Below are positions 41,900 to 47,993 of a stretch of DNA of 47,993 nucleotides, piece by piece. This DNA comes from an uncultured Lachnospiraceae bacterium. Its GTDB lineage: Bacteria; Bacillota; Clostridia; Lachnospirales; Lachnospiraceae. A model generated the notes under the pieces. The model made no database searches. It was not told the DNA's origin and saw only the letters and a list, made by a program, of their open reading frames with translations. The position numbers and the translations under genes were made by a program. Position 1 is the stretch's first letter; every line of letters starts with the position of its first letter. The stretch is taken from positions 1 to 47,993 of the forward strand of contig CAJTLB010000023.1 of assembly GCA_910577045.1 (NCBI GenBank). Reading direction: 5' to 3'.

Positions 41900-42649
41900 T
41901 CAATTTCCGCCAAATTTTCTTTGCCTTACAATCTCATAGGCAAGAATCCCTGCTGCCACAGAAACATTTAAAGAATCAATATTTCCAGCCATAGGAATGG
42001 ATGCTGTAAAATCACATCTTTCCTTTACAAGCCGGCTTACCCCTGTCCCTTCATTACCAATTACTAAACCCATTGGGCTAGTGAAATCCTGATGGTACAT
42101 AATCTCACCATCCATATCACCACAGACGAACCAAAGCCCTTTTTTCTTTAGTCCTTCCATAGTAGCCGAAAGATTTGTTACTTTAGCAACTGGCGTATAG
42201 TTTAATGCCCCCGCAGAAGCCTTTGCCACAGTAGCCGTCAATCCTACCGCATGGCGTTTCGGTATAATCACCCCATGTGCACCTGCTAGATTTGCAGTAC
42301 GGATAATTGCCCCTAAATTATGCGGATCTTCCACCCCATCAAGCAAAAAAAGAAATGGCTTTTCCCCTTTTTCTTCTGCCACCTTTAGCATATCTTCCAC
42401 ACTAGCGTACTCATAAGCAGCTGCAAATGCAATAACTCCCTGATGTTTCCCTGTTTCTGAAATTTGATCCAGCCGTTCTTTTGCTACAAAATTTAAAATA
42501 ACCTCTCTTTTTTTTGCTTCCTGTATTATTGTATGGACAGGACCATCCTGGCATCCATCTAGCACAAATAATTTATCAATGGTCTTTCCAGAACGAAATG
42601 CCTCCCTTACTGCATTTCTACCTTCTATTCTAAATTCCTCATACCTCAT
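41900..42649 (-). CDS. rlmB: 23S rRNA 2'-O-ribose methyltransferase, TrmH/SpoU family
   Basis: A 249-residue knot-fold methyltransferase. An N-terminal L30e-like substrate-binding domain (IEGRNAVREAFRSGKTIDKL) is followed by the SPOUT domain with DGVEDPHNLGAIIRTANLAG (motif 1), GNEGTGVSRLV (motif 2) and IPMAGNIDSLNVSVAAGIL (motif 3). It probably methylates G2251 of 23S rRNA. It overlaps the mrnC end by 11 bases, at the end of the cysE-cysS-mrnC-rlmB transcript. Confidence 0.93.
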   Translation of the reverse strand: MRYEEFRIEGRNAVREAFRSGKTIDKLFVLDGCQDGPVHTIIQEAKKREVILNFVAKERLDQISETGKHQGVIAFAAAYEYASVEDMLKVAEEKGEKPFLFLLDGVEDPHNLGAIIRTANLAGAHGVIIPKRHAVGLTATVAKASAGALNYTPVAKVTNLSATMEGLKKKGLWFVCGDMDGEIMYHQDFTSPMGLVIGNEGTGVSRLVKERCDFTASIPMAGNIDSLNVSVAAGILAYEIVRQRKFGGN

Positions 42650-43100
42650 CTATTTTAAGTACCCCTTTCTTTTGCAACGCATGTAAAACCAATTCTACTA
42701 AACGTTCCTTATTTCCCTTTAAATAAAGATAGCCAATTAATGCCTCAAAACCTGTTGCCATACGGTAATCCTGGATAGTGGCATTTTTTGCCGATGTTGC
42801 CGATTTTGCATTTCTGCCTCGTTTATAGATTGCCTGCTCTTCCTCTGTTAATTCTTCCATTAATAATGTAATAAATTCTGCCTGTGCAGGCGCCTTTACT
42901 AAACTGCTGCTTTTTTTGTGCATTTGGTTTACAGGGCAATTCCCCCTATTTACAATAATAGTTCGGATAATTAACTCATATACTGCATCGCCAATATAAG
43001 CAAGAACAAGCGGGGAATACATCCCCGCATCACACTCTTTTAACTGGAATATCTCTTTTATCTCACTTTCAAACACATTTTCTATTAGGCTCTTTTCCAT
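42639..43100 (-). CDS. mrnC: Mini-ribonuclease III
   Basis: A 153-residue RNase III catalytic domain without a dsRNA-binding domain, which matures 23S rRNA ends in Firmicutes. The active-site helix reads VLAYIGDAVYELIIRTIIV, and VNQMHKKSSSLVKAPAQAEF follows as in the family. GGAAGGAG precedes the ATG inside the end of cysS, with a 16-base overlap. The order cysS-mrnC-rlmB is conserved in Firmicutes. Confidence 0.95.
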   Translation of the reverse strand: MEKSLIENVFESEIKEIFQLKECDAGMYSPLVLAYIGDAVYELIIRTIIVNRGNCPVNQMHKKSSSLVKAPAQAEFITLLMEELTEEEQAIYKRGRNAKSATSAKNATIQDYRMATGFEALIGYLYLKGNKERLVELVLHALQKKGVLKIDEV

Positions 43101-44494
43101 TTGACTCCTTCCCTAGTATCTTCTAGCACAATGCCCTGTTCCAACAATTCCTTGCGGATTTCATCTGCACGCGCAAAATTCTTTTCCTTCCTTGCCTGCT
43201 GCCTTTCTGCAATTAAAGCCTCTACGTCTTCTGCTAAAAGGCCTTTTTCCCGTTCAGCTATAATTCCTAAAATATCACAATATTGAAGCAGCATAGCCTT
43301 TAACTTTTGTAGGTAAAAAACACTATTTCCCCCATCGCTATTTGTATTAATAAATTTTACCAACTCAAAAACCGCTGAAATCGCATCTGCTGTATTAAAG
43401 TCATCCTCCATTGCCATTTCAAACTTACTACCATATTCTTTTGCAGATACTAACAGTTCTTTTTCCTTTTCTGTTATCTCAGGCTCCTCTTTTCCTTCTA
43501 ACAAATGGTTTAAATGATCTACGGCGGTTAAAATTCTTTCTAACCCATTTTTAGAAGCCTCTACCAATTCTGCACTAAAATTTAATGGGCTTCTATAATG
43601 GGCGCTCAACATAAAGAAACGGATTACCTGAAGATCATATTTTTCACTAATTTCTCTTACTGTAAAGAAATTTCCTGCAGATTTGGACATTTTTTTATTA
43701 TCAATATTTAAAAATGCGTTGTGCATCCAATACTTTGCAAATTCTTTTCCATTTGTCGCCTCACTCTGTGCAATCTCATTTTCATGGTGTGGAAAAATCA
43801 AATCTTCTCCACCAGCATGGATATCAATTTGTTCCCCCAGATATTTCTTCGCCATAACAGAACATTCAATATGCCAGCCCGGGCGCCCTTTACACCATTT
43901 GGAATCCCAATATGGTTCCCCTTCTTTTTTAGGCTTCCAAAGCACAAAATCTAAATCATCCTCTTTTGTTTCCTCGCCTACTACTTTAATTTCCCGATGC
44001 CCAGCTTGTAAATCATCTAATTTTTTATGTGACAATTTCCCATACCCTGGAAAACTTCTCGTCTTAAAATATACTGTCCCATCTACTGCTTTATAGGCAT
44101 GCCCCGTGTCCATTAATGTCTGGATCATCTCTAACATTCCATCAATTTCCTCTGTTGCAAGCGGGTTTTTCGTTGCAGGCTTTACATTTAACCCTTCCAT
44201 ATCCTTTTTACATTCTTCAATATAACGTTTAGAAATAACAGAAGAATCTACCCCTTCCTCAAGTGCTTTTTTAATAATTTTATCATCTACATCTGTAAAA
44301 TTAGAAACATAATTTACCTCAAAACCTTTATATTCTAAATATCTACGTACTGTATCAAATACAATCATTGGCCTCGCATTCCCAATATGGATAAAATTAT
44401 ATACCGTAGGCCCACATACGTACATTTTTACCTTTCCTTCTTCTAATGGAAGAAACTCTTCCTTCGATTTTGAGAGTGTATTATAAATTTTCAT
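43085..44494 (-). CDS. cysS: Cysteinyl-tRNA synthetase
   Basis: A 469-residue class I synthetase. The HIGH motif appears as FIHIGNARP, zinc-binding Cys/His include MYVCGPTVYN and GWHIECSVMA, and KMSKSAGNFFTVREI is the KMSKS loop. The length is standard. It overlaps cysE by 14 bases and mrnC by 16, so four genes are translationally linked under the upstream cysteine T-box. Confidence 0.97.
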   Translation of the reverse strand: MKIYNTLSKSKEEFLPLEEGKVKMYVCGPTVYNFIHIGNARPMIVFDTVRRYLEYKGFEVNYVSNFTDVDDKIIKKALEEGVDSSVISKRYIEECKKDMEGLNVKPATKNPLATEEIDGMLEMIQTLMDTGHAYKAVDGTVYFKTRSFPGYGKLSHKKLDDLQAGHREIKVVGEETKEDDLDFVLWKPKKEGEPYWDSKWCKGRPGWHIECSVMAKKYLGEQIDIHAGGEDLIFPHHENEIAQSEATNGKEFAKYWMHNAFLNIDNKKMSKSAGNFFTVREISEKYDLQVIRFFMLSAHYRSPLNFSAELVEASKNGLERILTAVDHLNHLLEGKEEPEITEKEKELLVSAKEYGSKFEMAMEDDFNTADAISAVFELVKFINTNSDGGNSVFYLQKLKAMLLQYCDILGIIAEREKGLLAEDVEALIAERQQARKEKNFARADEIRKELLEQGIVLEDTREGVKWKRA

Positions 44495-45155
44495 AAGTTT
44501 CCCCTTTCTTTACTTTTTCCTCTACTTCTGCCATGCGTTTTTTCAACATTTCATTTTCTTCTTTTAACCGCTTTAATTCATTCATAATTGGGTCAGGCAA
44601 ATGGACTTGATCCATATCTACCCTTGGGATACGAATATTATCCCTTTTTACCACTCTTCCAGGAATACCTACAACCGTTGAATTTGGCGGGACTTCATCA
44701 ACTACCACAGAACCTGCCCCAATCTTTGCATTTTCCCCTACTGTAAAGGAACCAATTACCTTAGCCCCTGCACTAATCATAACATTATCCTTTATGGTAG
44801 GATGCCTCTTTCCCTTTTCCTTTCCAGTCCCCCCTAAAGTTACCCCTTGGTATAACGTAACATTATCCCCAATAATAGCGGTTTCTCCAATAATTACGCC
44901 ATTCCCATGGTCAATAAACAATCCCTTCCCTATTGTTGCCCCCGGATGGATTTCAATCCCCGTTTTTCTAACAGTCCTCTGCGAAATCCACCTAGCTAAA
45001 AAATAATGTTTTTTTAAATACAATTTATGTGCTAAACGATACCGGATAATCGCCTTAAAACTAGGGTATAAAAACACTTCTGCCGAAGAATGAATAGCAG
45101 GGTCCCTTTCCCGAATCACTTCTATTTCTTCTTTTATATACTGAATAATTCCCAT
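44481..45155 (-). CDS. cysE: Serine O-acetyltransferase
   Basis: A 224-residue left-handed beta-helix enzyme making O-acetylserine, the cysteine precursor. Hexapeptide repeats run through GVIIGETAIIGDNVTLYQGV and KVIGSFTVGENAKIGAGSVV; GGTGKEKGKRHPTIKDNVMI holds the CoA/serine site. This is the short, EpsC-like form with a C-terminal coiled coil (LKRLKEENEMLKKRMAEVEE). It is first in the operon after a T-box terminator, so transcription should rise when tRNA-Cys is uncharged. A moderate GGGAGGG site lies farther upstream than usual. Confidence 0.95.
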   Translation of the reverse strand: MGIIQYIKEEIEVIRERDPAIHSSAEVFLYPSFKAIIRYRLAHKLYLKKHYFLARWISQRTVRKTGIEIHPGATIGKGLFIDHGNGVIIGETAIIGDNVTLYQGVTLGGTGKEKGKRHPTIKDNVMISAGAKVIGSFTVGENAKIGAGSVVVDEVPPNSTVVGIPGRVVKRDNIRIPRVDMDQVHLPDPIMNELKRLKEENEMLKKRMAEVEEKVKKGETYENL

Positions 45156-45217
45156 CTATCCTAATTATCCCTCCCTTTCTGTCCTTTTTCAAAATAAAAT
45201 TAAGCACTTTTGCATAT

Positions 45218-45494
45218 AAAAAAACTCCATCTCTATCCTTAGAGACGAAGTTATCCGCGGTTCCACTCTATTTCAGAAAGCTGCCTAGCTTCCTCTTTTT
45301 TGACTTAACGTGTACTACCCGTACAAAAGCTACTTTCTTCACTTTTGTCAGCTCCCAAACGCACTTCATCCAAACCATATTGAAAACCGCTTTCAGCCGG
45401 TGGCGGTCTCTCTCTGACAATTGGATTTTGAACTACTCTTTTGTTCATAGCCTTTTTCTAATAAATGCCCAACCTCAAATAAATATCTATATTT
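45218..45494 (-). ncRNA. Cysteine-specific T-box leader
   Basis: On the minus strand the leader holds an AGTA box (GAGTAGTTC), a distal loop segment CCGGCTGAAAGCGG, a probable specifier TGC (45363-45361, Cys codon) within GATGAAGTGCG, and the T-box sequence GTGGAACCGCGG (45267-45256). The terminator follows: AACTTC...TCTCTA pairs with TAGAGATGGAGTT (45252-45223) and then a T-run (45224-45218). Uncharged tRNA-Cys would bind the specifier and T-box and favour the antiterminator, turning on cysE-cysS-mrnC-rlmB. Confidence 0.92.
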
Positions 45495-45500
45495 GTTTAT

Positions 45501-45529
45501 ATCATATGCGATTCCTATTTATTTGTCAA
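45501..45529 (-). promoter_or_regulatory. Promoter of the cysteine T-box operon
   Basis: TTGACA (45529-45524), 17 bases, TATGAT (45506-45501); transcription would begin near 45494. Confidence 0.75.
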
Positions 45530-45561
45530 TCATTTTTCCTAAAATCGAATTTCTCCCTACT

Positions 45562-46017
45562 TTATTTAGGGGGACGGATAGAACTCCTTTTTGTCTGTAT
45601 TGTAAGCCTCCCTATTTCTTGATACACCTTTTGGATTTCTCCTTCTATCTTATTACAATCAATTCCCTTTTCCTTTAGCCCTCCCATAATTTGGCTAACG
45701 GCCTCTGAAAACTTATTTTTATATTCTGTATTAATCTTTTTCCAGTTAATCCCTTGAAAATACATGGCAATTTCCTGGTTAAGAGGCAACTTCCCTTGTA
45801 ACATTAACACGGCTATTATTGGATAGCCTATATATCCCTGCCAATAGGAAGCATTATCATTGGAAGAATATACCTCATCTTTCCACTTAACCATATATGT
45901 TTTCGTAAGATCAGAAGAAGAAACCTCCGCTTCATTCTCTTTTAATACCACTCTTTTATCTGCAATCGCACTATATGCCTCATGGATTTTCTCAATTGGC
46001 GGCAATTTTACTCCCAT
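45562..46017 (-). CDS. Conserved-looking hypothetical protein
   Basis: A 151-residue soluble, mostly alpha-helical protein. It begins MGVKLPPIEKIHEAYSAIAD and has a KTYMVKWKDEVYSSNDNASYWQGY block that looks structured. No signal peptide or membrane segment. I do not recognise a family. It follows ispF by 18 bases with GGAGG ahead of the start, so the two are probably cotranscribed. The coding frame is open throughout with normal composition, which supports a real gene. No function is assigned. Confidence 0.7.
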   Translation of the reverse strand: MGVKLPPIEKIHEAYSAIADKRVVLKENEAEVSSSDLTKTYMVKWKDEVYSSNDNASYWQGYIGYPIIAVLMLQGKLPLNQEIAMYFQGINWKKINTEYKNKFSEAVSQIMGGLKEKGIDCNKIEGEIQKVYQEIGRLTIQTKRSSIRPPK

Positions 46018-46035
46018 AGTATTTCCTCCCTTATC

Positions 46036-46581
46036 CTATTCTTTTTCTACCCTTTTTGGGCAAACGCTACAAGACATGCAGCCATTTTCTTGTATATAAC
46101 GATAATTCTCAACCGTTTCTAATAATGCAACTGCTTGTGCTGATATGCCTTCTCCTTTTCCTGTAAAACCAAGGCCTTCTTCTGTTGTTGCCTTTACATT
46201 CACTTGATCCACTGAAATATGCAGTGCATCTGCAATATTTTTACGCATCTGCTCCCGGTAAGGCAAAAGTTTAGGGTGCTGGGCTATAACCGTTGCATCA
46301 ATATTCCCAATTATATACAATTTTTCTTCTAATAATTTGCCCACATAAGAAAGCAGCTTTATACTAGAAATCCCTTTGTACTTTGGTTCTGTATCTGGAA
46401 AATGCATCCCAATATCCCCCAGCGCTGCGGCACCTAATAATGCATCCATTACTGCATGTAACAATACATCTGCATCAGAATGTCCCAATAACCCCTTTTC
46501 ATATGGTATTTTTACGCCACCCAGGATTAAGTCCCTTCCCTCTACTAAACAATGTACATCATATCCCATTCCAATCCTCAT
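46036..46581 (-). CDS. ispF: 2-C-methyl-D-erythritol 2,4-cyclodiphosphate synthase with Cys-rich tail
   Basis: A 181-residue MEP-pathway enzyme that cyclises CDP-methylerythritol phosphate. Zinc ligands lie in RIGMGYDVH and GLLGHSDADVLLHAVMDAL; TTEEGLGFTGKGEGISAQAV is the family C-terminal block. Normal IspF stops about there, near 157 residues; this one continues about 24 residues with CMSCSVC (C-x2-C-x2-C) and a basic end. I start at ATG 46581, with AGGAGG six bases upstream; a longer start at 46602 has no support. Cotranscribed with the 151-residue hypothetical gene. Confidence 0.93.
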   Translation of the reverse strand: MRIGMGYDVHCLVEGRDLILGGVKIPYEKGLLGHSDADVLLHAVMDALLGAAALGDIGMHFPDTEPKYKGISSIKLLSYVGKLLEEKLYIIGNIDATVIAQHPKLLPYREQMRKNIADALHISVDQVNVKATTEEGLGFTGKGEGISAQAVALLETVENYRYIQENGCMSCSVCPKRVEKE

Positions 46582-46630
46582 TTTATGCCTCCTGTACACC
46601 ATCTTATTCTAACTTATTATTTTTAAATAC

Positions 46631-46669
46631 GAAAAGTCCCAAAAACCTTACTCTCACGTTTTTGGGACT
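46631..46669 (-). terminator. Terminator of the tRNA pair
   Basis: AGTCCCAAAAAC (46635-46646) and GTTTTTGGGACT (46658-46669) form a perfect 12-pair stem with an 11-base loop; TTTTC follows on the minus strand. It separates the tRNAs from ispF. Confidence 0.85.
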
Positions 46670-46678
46670 CGTTATTAG

Positions 46679-46752
46679 TAGCGGAAGGGAGATTTGAACT
46701 CTCGACACCACGGGTATGAACCGTGTGCTCTAGCCAACTGAGCTATTCCGCC
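46679..46752 (-). tRNA. tRNA-Met (CAT), elongator type
   Basis: A 74-base cloverleaf on the minus strand: acceptor GGCGGAA with TTCCGCT, D-arm AGCTCAGTTGGCTAGAGC, anticodon loop GGTTCATACC with CAT, and T-arm AGAGTTCAAATCTCC. The first acceptor pair is G-T, unlike the unpaired C-A of initiator tRNA, so elongator Met is favoured over fMet; an Ile-type CAT (lysidine) tRNA cannot be fully excluded. The CCA end is not encoded. Confidence 0.88.
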
Positions 46753-46778
46753 ATATAGAAGTCATGTTTCCGTAAAAG

Positions 46779-46851
46779 TGGGGCCTATAGGGCTCGAACC
46801 TATGACCCTCTGCTTGTAAGGCAGATGCTCTCCCAGCTGAGCTAAGACCCC
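46779..46851 (-). tRNA. tRNA-Val (TAC)
   Basis: A 73-base cloverleaf: acceptor GGGGTCT with AGGCCCC, D-arm AGCTCAGCTGGGAGAGC, anticodon loop CCTTACAAG with TAC, and T-arm TAGGTTCGAGCCCTA. The discriminator is A; CCA is not encoded. Probably cotranscribed with the tRNA-Met downstream. Confidence 0.93.
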
Positions 46852-46881
46852 GCATATTTGCTTTAACTTGACTGCTCATTC

Positions 46882-46910
46882 AGTATAATACATGTTTTCT
46901 CATTTGTCAA
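46882..46910 (-). promoter_or_regulatory. Promoter of the tRNA-Val/tRNA-Met pair
   Basis: TTGACA (46910-46905), 17 bases, TATACT (46887-46882). The -35 box overlaps the last bases of metF. Confidence 0.75.
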
Positions 46911-47776
46911 CACTTTTTTATAATATTTTTAATCTCTTCACATATTTTTCTTGCCACAATAGGGTTATTCATTGTATAAAGATGAATCCCATCTACATCA
47001 TTTGCAAGCAAATCAATAATCTGGCTAACTGCATATGCCATTCCTGCATCAAACAGAGCCTGCTTATTATCCTCAAACTTATTTAGAATCTTCTGGAAAC
47101 GTTCTGGCAAGGAAGCTCCACATAAAGTAACCATGCGTTCAATCTGGGCTTTATTAATTACTGGCATAATCCCAGGTGAAATGGGCACTTTTATCCCTGC
47201 TATTTTACAATTTTCAACAAAAGAATAAAACATACTATTCTCAAAGAAAAGTTGGGAAATTAAAAATTCATCCCCTGCATCTACCTTTTCTTTTAAATAT
47301 GTAATATCCATTACCCGGTTAGGGGACTGTGGGTGGCATTCTGGGTAACAAGCCCCGCCAATGCAAAAATCCCCTTTTTGCCTTAAATACGTAGTTAGTT
47401 CAAACGCATGGCAAAAATCTTCTTTTGGTACCGCAGACGGGTTTTCATCTCCCCTTAACGCTAATACATTTTCTAGCCCATTTTCTAAAAGTACCTTAGA
47501 AAACTCGTCAATTTCTTCTTTATTATAAGTTAGGCAGGTTAAATGGACCAGTGGATCAATATGGTATTCCTGTTTTATCTTTTTTGCCAATTCTATTGTG
47601 CGGTTATGGTTAGAGCTTCCCCCTGCCCCAAATGTCACACTAATAAAATCTGGCTTACATTCACTTAATATCCCCAAGGTTTCATCAATATCCTGTAATG
47701 CTGCTCCATGCTTTGGCGGGAATATTTCAAAGGATATTACTGGCCTTTTCTGTTCAAATTTTTCTTTAATCTTCAT
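46907..47776 (-). CDS. metF: 5,10-methylenetetrahydrofolate reductase
   Basis: A 289-residue FAD-containing TIM-barrel enzyme that reduces methylene-THF to methyl-THF for methionine synthesis or acetogenesis. Seen: the N-terminal SFEIFPPKHG, ISVTFGAGGSSNHNRTIELA, LALRGDENPS, and FLISQLFFENSMFYSF with the barrel end ISPGIMPVIN. No regulatory SAM domain, as usual for bacteria. AGGAATGGGG precedes the start; promoter at 47819-47847. Confidence 0.95.
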   Translation of the reverse strand: MKIKEKFEQKRPVISFEIFPPKHGAALQDIDETLGILSECKPDFISVTFGAGGSSNHNRTIELAKKIKQEYHIDPLVHLTCLTYNKEEIDEFSKVLLENGLENVLALRGDENPSAVPKEDFCHAFELTTYLRQKGDFCIGGACYPECHPQSPNRVMDITYLKEKVDAGDEFLISQLFFENSMFYSFVENCKIAGIKVPISPGIMPVINKAQIERMVTLCGASLPERFQKILNKFEDNKQALFDAGMAYAVSQIIDLLANDVDGIHLYTMNNPIVARKICEEIKNIIKKC

Positions 47777-47818
47777 TTGTCCCCATTCCTTTTTATAAAA
47801 CTACAAGCTCTAAAATTA

Positions 47819-47847
47819 AGTATAAGCTTCCTAGTATAAAATGTCAA
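47819..47847 (-). promoter_or_regulatory. Predicted metF promoter
   Basis: TTGACA (47847-47842), 17 bases, TATACT (47824-47819), with a leader of about 35 bases, too short for an S-box or a folate riboswitch. Confidence 0.65.
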
Positions 47848-47941
47848 TGTAATTCAATTCTTGAGTTTCCGCAGTTCTGTCCACAAAACTGTTGATTGGC
47901 TATGCGGATTATACACAACTTTCAAAAAACGCCCAAAATAT

Positions 47942-47961
47942 AAGGAATCCTATTCCTTTTT
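47942..47961 (+). terminator. Possible short terminator near the right edge
   Basis: AAGGAAT-cct-ATTCCTT followed by TTT is a seven-pair hairpin with a short T-run. It could end a transcript from the plus strand; no gene is seen between 47848 and the window end. Confidence 0.3.
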
Positions 47962-47993
47962 GATGTAAAATTTAATCACCACAAAAAAATCAT

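Noticed and set aside
47909..47917. TTATACACA, a match to the DnaA box pattern
   Set aside because: A single match is expected by chance in a window of this size, and there is no cluster, AT-rich unwinding element or dnaA/dnaN gene.

Overview
The window looks like a chromosomal stretch of a low-GC Gram-positive anaerobe of the Clostridia, most likely Lachnospiraceae. The reasons are a class III fructose-1,6-bisphosphatase, a cysteine T-box ahead of cysE-cysS-mrnC-rlmB, a KtrAB potassium system, strong AGGAGG ribosome sites, TTGACA/TATAAT promoters with 17-base spacers, and MalFG-type importers that carry no ATPase gene of their own. This placement is inferred from gene content; no database search was possible.

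Layout. 1-436: the left edge, with a ParB-like gene cut by the window end whose base composition (about 47% GC by rough hand count) is higher than its neighbours, followed by a terminator; this may be the end of an integrated element. 637-2049: 23S rRNA methyltransferase (rlmD family). 2236-17628: the main accessory locus. One apparent operon on the minus strand encodes two carbohydrate importers (binding protein plus two permeases each). Between them lie two membrane-anchored surface proteins: an NHL-propeller/TPR/YIP1 protein and a DUF5696 protein that I suspect is glycosidase-like. A divergent membrane-bound AraC-family regulator (15505-17628) probably controls the cluster. 17676-22037: a small acidic membrane protein with a palindromic operator, pcrA, and a YdjI-like SPFH protein with pspA (envelope stress). 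22307-22432: a 41-residue membrane protein. 22508-24558: ktrA and ktrB. 24745-27942: a large surface protein with an extracellular double-CxxC module and a long repetitive coiled coil. 28205-31091: MATE transporter, yajC and tgt. The tgt leader carries six phased 16-base palindromes. 31395-38825: histidine phosphatase, aroC, fbp, a PF06541 membrane protein, glyA, a DUF1294 protein and a COG2509 flavoprotein. 38902-41815: a two-gene operon of a GH105 unsaturated-uronyl hydrolase and a diguanylate cyclase. 41900-45529: rlmB, mrnC, cysS and cysE under a cysteine T-box. 45562-46581: a hypothetical protein and ispF. 46679-46851: tRNA-Met and tRNA-Val. 46907-47776: metF.

How the parts fit. The double-transporter locus reads as a sense-and-import system for a polymer-derived glycan. 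A membrane AraC protein senses it, a surface enzyme or binding module processes or holds it, and two CUT1 importers bring products in using a shared ATPase encoded elsewhere. The GH105 enzyme, which acts on unsaturated uronyl oligosaccharides in the cytoplasm, lies 24 kb away and points to pectin or glycosaminoglycan use by this organism, but nothing in the sequence ties it directly to the importers. The remainder is housekeeping: translation, cysteine supply, one-carbon metabolism (glyA, metF), shikimate and MEP pathways, K+ homeostasis and envelope stress.

The best candidates for something undescribed are the double-importer/NHL-YIP1/DUF5696 locus and the six-palindrome array in the tgt leader.
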